A stretch of 64,000 nt of DNA, taken from contig OX485805.1 of the NCBI GenBank assembly GCA_950295325.1, forward strand, positions 8,680,501-8,744,500. Direction: 5' to 3'. How positions within the stretch are numbered: the stretch's first letter is position 1; every line of letters starts with the position of its first letter. A model generated the notes under the pieces. The model saw only the letters and a program-made list of their open reading frames with translations. It was not told the DNA's origin and did no database searches. A program made the position numbers and the translations under genes. The DNA is from Polytrichum commune (Eukaryota > Streptophyta > Polytrichopsida > Polytrichales > Polytrichaceae). Below, piece after piece: positions 11,801 to 24,033 of the stretch.

Positions 11801-13080
11801 CTGGGCCTTGGTCATAACATTCCAAATCTCAGTGGCCGACCTCTCCGCAACGGGTGTGGTCTCACGGTAATGCCTCACTGCAAGGTCTGCTTGAGCCGAA
11901 ATGTCTCTCTGCAAGAAATGACCTTGTGAGTTCATATAATCGGTATGGAAATTATCTATGTTGGAAGCTCTAAATGATTGAATGCATAAAACCATACCTT
12001 GTAAAGAAACTTAACGAACACATCCGCGGTCAAGGTGTACCAAGTTGGGCGACTCTCCTTTATCTTCTCGCATGCTTTGTAGTCAGATGGCGATATAAGA
12101 TCCTTGAAGGTGGACAACTCTAACCTCCCAAAAGTGCGGATTCGAAGGAGCTTGGCCGGAATGTTTGCCTTGACATAATCATGCTCGGTTGACCTGAGAA
12201 AAAATATGTGAGGAACGTAAGCTGAAAAGAATGGAAAAGAATTGAAACAAAAATGAAAAATGAATGAAAAAAATGAATGAGCTTACCAATTAATGTCGCT
12301 CATGGCATTGAGGAATATACCGGTGTATCCTCTAGGGTCAACAACAATGCAATCCACCGAGATATGCCAACTCTTGTCATCGGCGTGGTGGTTATTGATG
12401 TGTCTCCACCAAGCGGTGAGACGATGATTGCCTTCCCAGACGAAGAACATCTTTCCGGCGAAATGTGCAAGATCCGGATCCTCCTTGAGCTTGGCGTCAA
12501 ATTCTGCGGAGGCCTCTTGCCAGAGAGGGCTCCAAGAGGCCATAATGCCAGGGGGAATGGGGAGGTCCACGGGAACGTCGTTGAAAGAAGACACGTAAAG
12601 AACCCGATCACCCTCTCGGTATCCCATTACAAATTCACATTCCAAGCGCTGCACCTCAACCTCACTGATAGGACGGACGAGAGGGAGGGCTCTCAAGCGG
12701 CATAAAGGAATGGATAAGCGGGACTTACATGTTGGCTTAATCCGAAGGCGTTGGATAACACCAATGGAGTCCTCCTTTTGTGATTTCCGAAGCTCAAGCT
12801 CACACACCACGGGATCCGTGTCGGCAACTGCTTGAACGGCATCTTCGCTCATTGCGAGAGCCTAACAAAAACACAAACAATAAAACCATGCTTAGAAAGC
12901 TAGAACTCAAAAAACTTGCTTAACAAATTATTCAACAACTATCCAACTCACCTCTACTTGTAATGGGCCCTGCGAATTGAGACTCTCAACCTGCACAGCT
13001 TCAACTTCAACCGCGGGGGCCGCAAGAACAACATCCTCTCCAGATTGGGGTTGCGATTGCGCAACCTGTGAAGAGTCCAT
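8880..13080 (-). CDS. ParB-like domain / beta-class DNA methyltransferase-like fusion protein, 11 exons, one in-frame TAG
   Basis: Eleven exons: 13080-12952, 12861-12287, 12193-11998, 11908-11711, 11609-11391, 11309-11068, 10976-10289, 10195-9860, 9753-9495, 9398-9200, 9102-8880. All ten introns (81-106 bp) are GT-AG and the phases join exactly, giving 1088 codons. Residues about 85-235 look ParB/sulfiredoxin-like (IPLCRL..LPLVRP, then GNHRL at 187-191). Residues 750-1010 have the order of beta-class N4/N6 methyltransferases: a motif IV-like LLFADIPE (Asp 773), a KHPVFF segment, then a motif I-like DWQCGVGGS (942-950) and ALESDP. Both motifs differ from DPPY and DPFxGSG, so catalysis is uncertain. 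Exon 7 holds a Ser/Pro linker with basic clusters (APRRKGKAKK, PRKRK). Codon 437 (11397-11399) is TAG where the related copy at 49819-51857 has Trp. Domain calls are by eye. Confidence 0.72.
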
Positions 13081-13252
13081 ATCCTAAGAACATGGAGAAA
13101 ATGAGAATTTCACAAAGAAAAGTCAATAACTTCGTAACTATAAAGAAACAAATCCTCACAAAAACAATACAAGGCCGAGAGCAAACTACAAATGGAAATG
13201 GCCGAATGCTAAGTCAAGTGGTGAACTCTAGCACTAACTTACCTACGAATGA

Positions 13253-16200
13253 GAGGCCTCGGATCCGAGGCCTCTTTTCCTACCTCCTCCTTATGCACTA
13301 CCCAAAAGAAAAAGGCCGAGAGAAATCTTATGTGAACATAGCAGTTTGACTTTTCAAGCACATACATTGTCTCCAAAATGAGGCCTCGGATCCGAGGCCT
13401 CTTCACAAACCTTCTACTCATGTAGTACCCAAAACAAGAAGGCCGAGAGCAATCTTACACGAACATAACATTTTGATTTTTCTAGCATAAAATTGACACA
13501 AACATGAGGCCTCGGATCCGAGGCCTCTTCCCAAAACACATACTTATTCACTTCCCAAAACAAGAAGGCCGAGAGGATTCGAAAATGAACATAAGATTTT
13601 CATTTTTCAAGCACATACCTTGACACAAAAATGAGGCCTCGGATCCGAGGCCTCTTCACAAAGTACCTACTTATGCACTACCCAAAACAAGAGGGCCAAG
13701 CGCATTCAAAAATGAACATAACATTTTAACTTTTCATGCACATACCTTGACACAAAAATGAGGCCTCGGATCCGAGGCCTCTTCCGAATGCCCCTCCTTA
13801 TGAAATACATACTACAGAAAATGGCCGAGAGAATTAAAAAATGAACCTAACATTTTCATTCTTCAAGCACACAACCTGACTCAAAAATGAGGCCTCGGAT
13901 CCGAGGCCTCTTCCAAATGCCCCTCCTTGATGATTTTAAAACCTAACCAATTTACTTGTTACATGGCTCACGGGTGTTCACCCGTGAGGTTCACATTTGA
14001 TGATGTTCCAGGGGAGGTCACTCCATTGCCAAGTTGCATCACCAAAATGGGTCAAAATTTTCTCAAATGTTTTTGGGACGTAGATATACATGATATCTAT
14101 TACGGAATAAAATATCATGACCAAATTTGATGACCATATTTTTCTAGAAAACATACCATTTCTACCTAGAATGACGCAGAATTCAACTAAAACAATTACT
14201 AGAAAAAATGAAGATGACAAAAAATTTCAAAAAAATATACAAAAGATATAATCAATAGTTATGAATATAGAGAAAAAAAATCATAATTTTTAAAAATATT
14301 TGACATGGAGACATCTCCCCGTGATGATGCTAAATCCTACCCAAGTTACCTGTTACATGGCCCACGGGTGTTCACCCGTGGGGCACACATTTGATGATGT
14401 TAAAACCTAACCAAATTACTTGTTACATGGCCCACGGGTGTTCACCCGTGGGGCACAAGGCAGAGAGCAAGGAACCAAAAAACCAGGAAAGTTGACATTC
14501 TATTAGTTTGAGAAATCAAGAACCTCACCTCTCTCAAAACCCTACCTTTCACATACTCAAACTTACACAAATAGGAGGCTTCGGATCCGAGGCCTCTTCC
14601 CCTAGCTGGTTCTTATGCACTACAGAAAACAAGACAAGACCGAGAGCAATTGATGTGCACATAACATTTTGATTTTGCAAGCACAAACCTACCCACAAAT
14701 AAGAGGCCTCGGATCCGAGGCCTCTTCCTATGGCTCCCACTTATGCACTACACAATAGAAGAAATGGCTGATAGCAAGGAATCAAGAAAGCAAGAAAGTT
14801 GACATTCCATTAGTTTGAGAAATCAAGAACCTCGCCTCTCTCAAAACCCTACCTCTCACATACTCAAACTTACACAAATATGAGGCCTCGGATCCGAGGC
14901 CTCTTCCCCTAGCTGCTTCTTATGCACTACACAAAACAAGACAAGGCCGAGAGCAATTGATGTGCACATAACATTTTGATTTTTCAAGCACAAACCTACC
15001 CACAAATAAGAGGCCTCGGATCCGAGGCCTCTTCCTATGGCTCCCACTTATGCACTACACAATAGAAGAAATGGCCGATAGCAAGGAATCAAGAAAGCAA
15101 GAAAGTTGACATTCCATTAGTTTGAGAAATCAAGAACCTCGCCTCTCTCAAAACCCTACCTCTCACATACTCAAACTTACACAAACAAGAGGCCTCGGAT
15201 CCGAGGCCTCTTCACAAACCTCCTACTCATGTAGTACCCAAAACAAGAAGGCCGAGAGTAATCTTACACGAACATAACATTTTGATTTTTCTTAAATAAA
15301 ATTGACTCAAACATGAGGCCTCGGATCCGAGGCCTCTTCCCAAAACACATACTTATTCACTACCCAAAACAAGAAGGCCAAGAGCATTCAAAAATGAACA
15401 TGAGATTTTCATTTTTCAAGCACATACCTTGACACAAAAATGAGGCCTCGGATCCGAGGCCTCTTCACAAAGTACCTACTTATGCACTACCCAAAACAAG
15501 AAGGCCAAGAGCATTCAAAAATGAACATAAGATTTTCATTTTTCAAGCACATACCTTGACACAAAAATGAGGCCTCGGATCCGAGGCCTCTTCACAAAGT
15601 ACCTACTTATGCACTACCCAAAACAAGAAGGCCAAGACCATTCAAAAATGAACATAAGATTTTCATTTTTCAAGCACATACCTTGACACAAAAATGAGGC
15701 CTCGGATCCGAGGCCTCTTCCGAATGCCCCTCCTTATGAAATACATACTACAGAAAATGGCCGAGAGAATTCAAAAATGAACCTAACGTTTTGATTTTTC
15801 AAGCACAAACCTTGACACAAAAAAGAGGCCTCGGATCCGAGGCCTCTTCCCAAAGCTCCTACTTATGCACTTACCAAAACACATTTCCCCCCCCCCCCGC
15901 AGCTTCAGACCTCCATATCTTCCACGTGTGGTCTCCAAATCTAACAATCAACCACTCTTTCGTCATCTACGTGAAATGTAGATGCCGATGGACACCTCAC
16001 TTGCCCCATTTGGGCAAAAATCAAGGAAGTTATGCCTGTTTAAACATTCGCAGTCCCGGGAGCCACTCCCAGGGGACTGCTGATCGAGGGCACTAAAAGG
16101 AGGCCTCGGATCCGAGGCCTCATTTTCAAACTAGTGTACATACTCAAAAACAAGCAAAGTGCCTCATTCATACAAGCTATACGTTGAATCAAAAAACCTC

Positions 16201-18204
16201 AAGTGGCCTCGGCTGAGAGGCCTCGGATCCGAGGGCTCACACACAAAGTAATTTACGTACTCCAAACCAACCATAGTGCCTCATCCGTACACTAGTTTTG
16301 GAACACATAAAAGAGGCCTCGGATCCGAGGCCTCTTCTCCTAGCTTCTACATATGCACTTAACAAAACACATTTCCCCCCCCCGGCAGCTTCAGACCTCC
16401 ATATCTTCCACGTGTGGTCTCCGAATCTAACAATCAACCACTCTATCGTCATCTACGTGAAATGTAGATGCCGATGGACACCTCACTTGCCCCATTTGGG
16501 CAAAAATCAAGGAAGTTATGCCTGTTTGAACATTCGCAGTCCCGGGAGCCACTCCCTGGGGACTGCTGATCGAGGGCACTAAAAGGAGGCCTCGGATCCG
16601 AGGCCTCATTTTCAAACTAGTTTACATACTCAAAAACAAGCAAAGTGCCTCATTCATACAAGCTATACGTTGAATCAAAAAACCTCAAGTGGCCTCGGCC
16701 GAGAGGCCTCGGATCCGAGGCCTTACACACAAACTAGTTTACATACTCAAAACCAACCAAAGTGCCTCTTCCGTACACTTGTTTTGGAACACATAAGAGA
16801 GGCCTCGGATCCGAGGCCTCATTCACAAACTAGTTTACATACTCAAAACAAACCAAAGTGCCTCATCCGTACACATGTTTTGGAACACATAAAAGAGGCC
16901 TCGGATCCGAGGCCTCATTCACAAACTAGTTTACATCCTCAAAAACAAGCAAAGTGCCTCATTCATACAAGTTATACTTTGAATCAAAAAACCTCAAGTG
17001 GCCTCGGCCGAGAGGCCTCGGATCCGAGGCCTTACACACAAACTAGTTTACATACTCAAAACCAACCAAAGTGCCTCTTCCGTACACTTGTTTTGGAACA
17101 CATAAGAGAGGCCTCGGATCCGAGGCCTCATTCACAAACTAGTTTACATACTCAAAACAAACCAAAGTGCCTCATCCGTACACATGTTTTGGAACACATA
17201 AAAGAGGCCTCGGATCCGAGGCCTCATTCACAAACTAGTTTACATCCTCAAAAACAAGCAAAGTGCCTCATTCATACAAGTTATACTTTGAATCAAAAAA
17301 CCTCAAGTGGCCTCGGCCGAGAGGCCTCGGATCCGAGGCCTTACACACAAACTAGTTTACATACTCAAAACCAACCAAAGTGCCTCTTCCGTACACTTGT
17401 TTTGGAACACATAAAAGAGGCCTCGGATCCGAGGCCTCATTCACAAACTAGTTTACATACTCAAAACCAACCAAAGTGCCTCTTCTCTACACTTGTTTTG
17501 GAACACATAAAAGAGGCCTCGGATCCGAGGCCTCATTCACAAACTAGTTTACATCCTCAAAAACAAGCAAAGTGCCTCATTCATACAAGTTATACTTTGA
17601 ATCAAAAAACCTCAAGTGGCCTCGGCCGAGAGGCCTCGGATCCGAGGCCTCACACACAAACTAGTTTACATACTCAGAACCAACCAAAGTGCCTCATAAA
17701 GACATGCCTAACCAAGTTACTTGTTACATGGCCCACGGGCGTTCGCCCGTGGGGCACAAGGCAGAGAGCAAGGAATCAAAAATGGAAGAAAGTTGACATT
17801 CCATTAGTTTGAGAAATCAAGAACCTCGCCTCTCTCAAAACCCTACCTCTCACATACTCAAACTTACACAAATATGAGGCCTCGGATCCGAGGCCTCTTG
17901 CCCTAGCTCGTTCTTGTGCACTACACAAAACAAGACAAGGCCGAGAGCAATTGATGTGCACATAACATTTTGATTTTTCAAGCACAAACCTACCCACAAA
18001 TAAGAGGCCTCGGATCCGAGGCCTCTTCCTATGGCTCCCACTTATGCACTACACAATAGAAGAAATGGCCGAGAGCAAGGAATCAAGAAAGCAAGAAAGT
18101 TGACATTCTATTAGGTTGAGAAATCAAGAACCTCACCTCCCTCAAAACCCTACCTCTCACATACTCAAACTTACACAAATATGAGGCCTCGGATCCGAGG
18201 CCTC
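13253..18204. repeat. Array of about 33 22-bp GAGGCCTCGGA palindromes
   Basis: The perfect 22-bp palindrome is GAGGCCTCGGA followed by its reverse complement, so GGATCC is at the centre. It recurs about 33 times between the ParB-methyltransferase start (13080) and the basic-protein gene. From 13253 to 13890 the spacing is 126-129 bp. From 16703 to 17631 three-palindrome blocks form a higher-order repeat of about 310 bp. Spacers between copies drift but the palindrome is nearly invariant. Two about 200-bp fragments of the TGTCGC LTR family are embedded at about 15888-16096 and 16373-16576. The long open frame through 16670-17812 is a by-product of the repeat. Confidence 0.9.
13968..17753. repeat. 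Second palindrome type, CCCACGGGTG-TT-CACCCGTGGG class, four copies
   Basis: 22-bp inverted repeats with 10-bp arms and a TT centre occur at 13968-13989 (CTCACGGGTG variant), 14361-14382, 14431-14452 and 17732-17753 (CCCACGGGCG variant, with the compensating change in the other arm). Each is preceded by ttacatgg. The compensating change suggests the symmetry itself is maintained. Confidence 0.8.
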
Positions 18205-18370
18205 TTGCCCTAGCTCGTTCTTGTGCACTACACAAAACGAGACAAGGCCGAGAGCAACATGATGTGCACATAACCTTTTGATTTTTCAAGCACAAACATA
18301 CCTTTCCTAACATGTTCCTAAACCCAAATCAAGACAAGGCCGAAAGCAAGTCAAGCTGATATTCCAAATA

Positions 18371-19391
18371 CTATGAGAAATCAAGGTGATAGAAAGCAAA
18401 AACGTTGGCAAACATAGCTTGGCCGAGATCCCGACACCTTACCAGAATTTGGAGTATGCCCTCCACTGAAGCCCCTATATTGGCGCCACTATCTTCCGAG
18501 GTCCCGTCCTCTGTCGGCGATATTGGAGTGCTTCTCGAATCTCCGAGGTTTACTTGCGCCATTCCTCTCCCGCGGCCACGCCCTCGCCTTGATGTTTGTT
18601 GTGTTCCGCCCGCCTTGCTTCGCAGAAATCTTGAAGCAGGGGTCACAACATCCACACTTAGGGTTTCTGCGCATGGGTCTCCTCCTTCAGCTCTTTCGCG
18701 GCCTCCCAACAAATTTGATTTCAGATCTTCCTTTGCCGCTTTCCTCTTGGACGCCTTCATTTTTTCTCTTGCTTGAATCGTTGGTTGTCCCGACATCGGT
18801 TCTCGCTCTTCTAACGCCTTCTCAATTTGTTGTGCTACCTCCTTGTTGTCTTCTTCATAGATATTTCCACTATCTCCACTCCCCCCCTCTTCCTATATTT
18901 AAGATAAAACAATGTTTATAACAATGATGACAAACCATAATATCTAAAAGAAAAGTTGTTTCACAGTTGAATATGTTCTACCATTTTCATTATGTGCTCA
19001 AACAACTGAATATATGGAGAACCCGAAGAATACGTACGACACTTGTAGAGTTTGTCTCTTCGCGTGAGTCCTCTTGGATGCTGTCGTTTCCCAACTCCTC
19101 CACTTCTGCCATTGGTTGCGCTTTACTTCCGTCCGCCTCTTCTACAATCGGTGATAAATGAAAAGGCCGAATCCCACAGTCTAACCTCCACGAAGGTTTC
19201 CGCAGGTCCTTTATGCTTTGGCTCAAATCCTCGGGCGTCCCACGGCCCTCAATTGGCGCTTTCCTTGCCTGTGACTTTTGTGTCCTCACTGTCTTTCTCT
19301 TCTTATCAGTGTAATGTGTAGACGATCGCCTCCTCTTCTTTTTCTTAGATGGTTCCGTTGTCGGAGGTTGTGAATTGCCTATTTCCTTCAT
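18371..19391 (-). CDS. Small basic nuclear-type protein, divergent from the transposase
   Basis: Exon 1 is 19391-19038 (118 codons, phase 0, donor GTACGT). Exon 2 starts at 18892 after AATATAG and stays open to a stop at 18371, giving about 291 aa if read through. A strong donor (CTG then GTAAGG) at 18443/18442 suggests the last exon may end there and the gene continue into the array. The N-terminus is very basic (SKKKKRRRS, DKKRKT), followed by an acidic stretch (EEADG, EVEELGNDSIQEDSREE) and an arginine/glycine run (RRGRGRGRG). This looks like a nuclear, DNA- or RNA-contacting protein; I recognise no family. It starts 356 bp from the transposase ATG, head to head. The second element has a similar gene at 63076. 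Confidence 0.6.
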
Positions 19392-19746
19392 GTGTTCAAC
19401 CCTCCCGCAATTCAGACCTATTCGCTCTATTTCCTTTCCACAACCTCACCACATCAAACTCACACATTGGAAAGAAAGTGAGCAATCGCATTCTTCTCAG
19501 TATATAATTGCAATACCTCCCGATGGGAGGCGCGCTTTACTATCTGACAACCATCTTTATAATTAGGGGTATTTTTTTTTAGGATGCCTGACAGTTTTGT
19601 CTCCTTCCTGATATTCATGCGTATTTGTTTATAACTTCATCGTCATCACCATTCTCCTTCTCTATGCATCTTTGCATCTTTGTTCCTTCACGTTTGCTTT
19701 CTCTGCCTTCATGGCTTCCACCTCAATTCTTCCTCCCGTCTCTGAG
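19392..19746. promoter_or_regulatory. Divergent promoter region between basic gene and transposase
   Basis: A 355-bp gap separates the two start codons. It contains ctttataattag at about 19554, a possible TATA element for the transposase, and gtatataattg near 19499. Two upstream in-frame ATGs (19672, 19711) exist. I prefer 19747 because its product MAELRSHG aligns with MATIRAHG at the start of the second transposase. Confidence 0.4.
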
Positions 19747-22700
19747 ATGGCCGAACTTCGTTCACATGGCATCGGGGTCCCTATTATATTCCCCATTGGT
19801 GCACAAGGTATTGTTGTTGTCTCGGAGCTTCATCTTAGCATTAGGTTCTCTTTGAAAGCTAGTACAATATGGGTAGAGCGTGAGATCTACCATCCTGATA
19901 CTGGATTGCTCGTTCATACCTTCCATGAGACCTCCAAGATAACTGACAATGGCAATGTAGTGTGGGAGCTTGGCGCGGGAAAGTATAGGGTTTGTGGCTG
20001 GCCAGATTCTCAGATGGAAGTGTCAACAGAAATCCTTCCTCCTCTTCGATCATCCACTGTTGCCTTTAGCACACCCCCCGTAATAAGCGTCAAGACCGAG
20101 CCTGGTGTAGACAACGTTATAGACTTGTCTGATTCTTCGAGTGAAGATGTACCAGTGTATAAGGTTGCTGTCCATGATTCCCCTCATTTGTTTCCCTTTG
20201 CATCCTACATAACGCCTTCTCCATCTAGCTCTGTCCCTTCAACTCCTTCGGTCCCTACGTCTAAACCTCCTCAAACTATTGTTCAATGTCTTCGTCGTCT
20301 TGGCTCTATGCCCGGTAGTAAGAACGTCCTCAAGAAAATAGATTACGATAAAATCAAAATCCAAGAAGTTAATCACCTTCCCCCTCGTTTCGATGGCACC
20401 CAGTTATTTGTCCTCCCTGCAGCAGAAGTCTCTTCATCTCAAACCAGGGCCAAGTCGTTGGACGGCATGGACAAGCAATATGATGGCCATGTTTGGACTA
20501 AGACTCAAACCACCAACATTACAAACGACGTTGGCCTTGCATTTCGTTCCTCTACCTGTGTTGGCCATCTCCAATGCCAAAACCCGAGTTGTGATTACCT
20601 TCAACGCGCCCATCGTACCTCTAAGGTCAATGACACAGAATTTGAAGGTTTCACTAAAGATCCTTTCCGTCTCTCTGGCATTGTGCCATCCGGATCTACT
20701 CTTGTCTGCAGGATCTGTAAAGAGCCTCCCAAATGCATTGCACTATGCGAGGCCAAAATCTTCTACGTCCATGGGAAGGAGTCATCCCAAAGAGCCTGCA
20801 TTCATCTCGGTTCTCATCAACATCCAGTGAAGGTTGGAGACTGCAGAGACAGTCGGAAGCGTATCAATGCACTTCTTGAGGAGCACGTTGAACGTACGCC
20901 TCAAGCCACCCATAGCAAGATCGTCCTTGAAGCTAGCAAGGACATTGTTGGTGAGTTTCTCCTTTCTGGCGATAATGACACACACCGTCTCTTCTCTTTA
21001 AAAGAGCTTGAACCTGTTTTTGAGAGCTGTAGAGAGTTGAATTCCCCAAACCTTCGCTCTAAGGTTACCTCTTTCAAATATTTGCGGAGGTTTGGTGTTA
21101 TGGATGGCATCGCAAAGCTCCGAGGCGTTAGCAATTGGGCCTACGTCCAACGGAACCAATTCCCAGGACAAGGTGACGATACAGACAAGGTGTTCGTCTT
21201 CAAGATGTCGGAGGTTGGTCCTGGAAGTGGAGTGGATTTGGTTCGTCGGATGCAACCGGGTGGGGACCTGGAGAACGCGTGGATGATGTCCGATCACGTG
21301 AAACGGGTCAAAGGGTGGACCACCATGGCCGCTCATGTGTACGATGGGACTTATCAACGGGTCATGACCATTTCATGTTGTGATTTCCAATCGGAGGATA
21401 AGGATGCCCAAGTTCTCTTCTGGCAGAACCTCAACCACGTCATGGCCCGACACGGTATCCCACATCCAAACTTTATAGGCTTCATGGCGGACAGTGCCCA
21501 AGCCAATTGGAACGCTGTTCGCATTGTATATGGTTCGGGGGATCCCAAAGTTCCAATGGAGGGTCGTGAGCGCACTTGTTTTTTCCATTGGAAACAATCG
21601 CTCGAAAAACATACGAAATCGTATATAAAGCATGAGTTACAAGACCAACATAGACATCTTTGCCTTCAATATCGAAATGCGTCATCTATGGAAGAGGCTG
21701 AGACTAGGTACCTAGCTATCAAGGCTTGGTGGGCGTCATCGAATTGTACAAGTGAGGACGGTCTCAAGCATCTTCAGCTCTGGCTTGCTTTTTGGCACTT
21801 CCGCTACCTTCAATGGGGTGGTTTCATGGAACTGGTACATCTCCTTCATAATTCATTATTGGTTTTTCTTGGATTCGATTTCCTCTCTCTGTACATTTAT
21901 ATTAATACTTGATTTCTCCAATCAGGAAAAGGTTTTAACCCAAGACCAATTGGCCGAGATGCCGTCGTGCAATCTTGCGGAGTCCGTCCACAACAAATGG
22001 CTTCAAGCCTCCGGCAACAAGGGTGGAGATCTATACGTGGCTACGGTTGACGACTACATTCGCGCCTTCTTACAAGTTGTTGCATACTACCAGTTCCTTA
22101 AAGGTGGAATTGGCGGAGATGGTCCAAGCAAAGAAGAACTAAAGCTCAGGGGTGCTCAACGTCGAGCTCAGCGTACTGGCGACCCCACAGTGTTGCAGAA
22201 GGTCTTGCTTGACATGTCCGGTGGGGAAGAATTTTGCACTCGCGATCCACACCTTGAGGGCGCCGAGGTGTTTGGATCGCAGAAGCGAAGATCAGACACT
22301 CCAATTGGTGATGATGGCGAGACCCACCGCCCCGATACCGTGAACTTCTCTCGCCCTCCCCCCGGTAAGCGTGTCACTCGATCTCAACCAGAAACACTAC
22401 CCACTATCATTGAGGAGTCTTCCCCCTCTGTACAAGAGGTTCAAGTGCCTTCACCTGCAGGACTTGGTTTCCAGCGTGTCACTGCCGTGCAAGAAACCAA
22501 AGTAGATGTCTCTCTTTGGCATATTGCCCGCATACCCTATACGTCTGGGAAGTCTTGTTGGGCTAATCATGCGGGCACGAAGAAGAAGTGCACCGCAAGA
22601 ATCGTCACTAATAATAAGAGCGTCCCTGCGCCGACCTACACCGGTATGTGGCATCATTACAAACTCCAATCTATGAAGCGCACGGACTTTGTCTTTTGCC

Positions 22701-23383
22701 CCGACGACATTGAGCGTTGCGTGAAGGGCCCTCGTCGGAAATGGGTCATGCCGTTCTCTGCTCATGACCAGAAGCCTCCTATTCCCCCAATCTGGCCCGT
22801 GAAGATTGGTACCAACCTCACCCGCTCGGATATCTTCGCCCTTGAGAACGCAGGTTTTCAACTCCCACCAAAGGAGCGCATCACACCGACTCAACTCTTC
22901 ACCAACTCTGCTCCCCCGCTGGATATGTCTGGAATCCGTGTTCCAGAAAACCCCGACATGATCCCTCCGACAAGATTGTCCAAGCTTGTTCGGCGATCCA
23001 GTAGCGCACCTTCGGCAAAGCAGAGGCAGATGGTGGCCTCTGCTGAAGCTATGCATGGTACCGTTATGAAGTTAACTATGATCCCTCAACCGGGATTTGG
23101 TTGCATTATCACACTGCAGTCCAAATCAGAACCCCAACCACCGATCTACCAAGTGACAGTCAGTTCTCTTCCAGAGTGCAACTGCGCATTTTTCTTGGAT
23201 ATGATTTCCAAGTTCAGCCGCAAACGAAATTCTTATTTGAATTGTAAGCATTTGTATTACATTTTCATCAAGGTTTCTAATTTGGATGCGGAAGTGAATT
23301 TGTTCATTCACGCCCCGACATTTAGCTTCAACGAAGTCAAACTCATCCTCGAAGGGGGTCTTTTGACAAAGTCTACTTCTTAG
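19747..23383 (+). CDS. MULE-like transposase with SWIM zinc finger (copy 1)
   Basis: Two exons, 19747-21834 and 21926-23383, are joined across a 91-bp GT-AG intron at phase 0, giving 1181 aa. Features in order: an N-terminal domain; Cys/His-rich segments (CVGHLQCQNPSC, then CRICKEPPKC and CIHLGSHQHPV) resembling the zinc-binding region in front of MULE transposases; a catalytic-like core with VYDGTYQ, GFMADSAQANWNAV and GRERTCFFHW, the last like the MULE C-x-x-H block; then, in exon 2, a SWIM finger C1114-x-C1116-x19-C1136-x-H1138. The frame is intact, so it could be functional. It is a close relative, block by block and in intron position, of the gene at 58719-62553. An AATAAA at 23468 may be the poly(A) signal. 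The element's target duplication supports the MULE assignment. Confidence 0.85.
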
Positions 23384-23544
23384 GATTTATCTCAGCCTAG
23401 CAGTACTTTGGGCTATGATATATGTGTCCATTTCTGGACCTCTTGTGAAGCAATAATTGATTGATATAATAAAGGTATAATCTCAATGATTATTTTTATT
23501 TGCTTCAAAATTTTGTATTACAATGCTTCCTATGTCTATCAACT

Positions 23545-24012
23545 CTATTTCCGTTTTGCATACTTCTTAGATGATTGCGAGGGAGGTGGACCCGGTCGAA
23601 GCAAATCCATATAAGAAATTGTCTTATCTCTCTTTCGATCCTTCAGCGGAAGATGATGCGGCGTCATTCCTCTCATCCGTTCGCGAAATGAAAGAGACTT
23701 CGAAGATTCCCCTTCCACCTTCACCTCCTCCTCCGTTTCGTTCGATTTGTCTTCATCTAAATCAACATCCTTCTCCGGCACATCTTCCTGCCTTTTTTCC
23801 TTTTTCTCATATTGTTTTTGCTCCTCCTGCACCCTCCACCTCCATGCTTGTGTAGACTGCGAAAATGGAGTCAGCTCGTAGTCATCACTACTTTGATTTC
23901 CAGCAGCAAACTCAAATTCCGGCGATGGATTAAATGGAATATGAGGATCTCCTAGACTTCTAATTTCCTTCTCCCATCCTAATCCAGCAAACATGTCTCT
24001 CTCATCTCCCAT
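23545..24012 (-). CDS. Small charged protein of unknown function, tail-to-tail with the transposase
   Basis: A single-exon frame of 155 aa starts MGDERDMFAGLGW (or 7 codons earlier, at 24033). It has an acidic/basic middle (KKEKRQEDVPEKDVDLDEDKSNETEEEVKVEGE), likely coiled or disordered, and a basic end (KKYAKRK). It ends 162 bp beyond the transposase stop, convergent with it. I recognise no family. Its place between transposase and right terminus makes it a candidate third element-encoded protein, but an isolated frame of this length could also be chance. Confidence 0.45.
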   Translation of the reverse strand: MGDERDMFAGLGWEKEIRSLGDPHIPFNPSPEFEFAAGNQSSDDYELTPFSQSTQAWRWRVQEEQKQYEKKEKRQEDVPEKDVDLDEDKSNETEEEVKVEGESSKSLSFRERMRGMTPHHLPLKDRKRDKTISYMDLLRPGPPPSQSSKKYAKRK

Positions 24013-24033
24013 TGTGTGCAACTGTATATACAA

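Noticed and set aside
16670-17812. A 380-codon open frame
   Set aside because: It runs straight through the 310-bp higher-order palindrome repeat and translates into the same peptide block repeated. It is open only because the unit length and sequence happen to avoid stops.
13253-18204. CRISPR-like array of constant repeat and variable spacers
   Set aside because: The repeat is a perfect palindrome in intron-bearing eukaryotic DNA, spacers are related to one another and vary from about 75 to 250 bp, and no cas gene is present.
19672-19746. Earlier ATGs (19672, 19711) for the first transposase
   Set aside because: The extra 25 residues do not match the second transposase, whose start aligns with ATG 19747. 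They cannot be excluded without transcript data.
21752-21925. The start of exon 2 of the first transposase as an independent gene from ATG 21752
   Set aside because: The 58 codons before 21926 are exon 1 in another frame and the intron. Splicing at 21834/21926 joins both halves in phase and the same join exists in the second copy.
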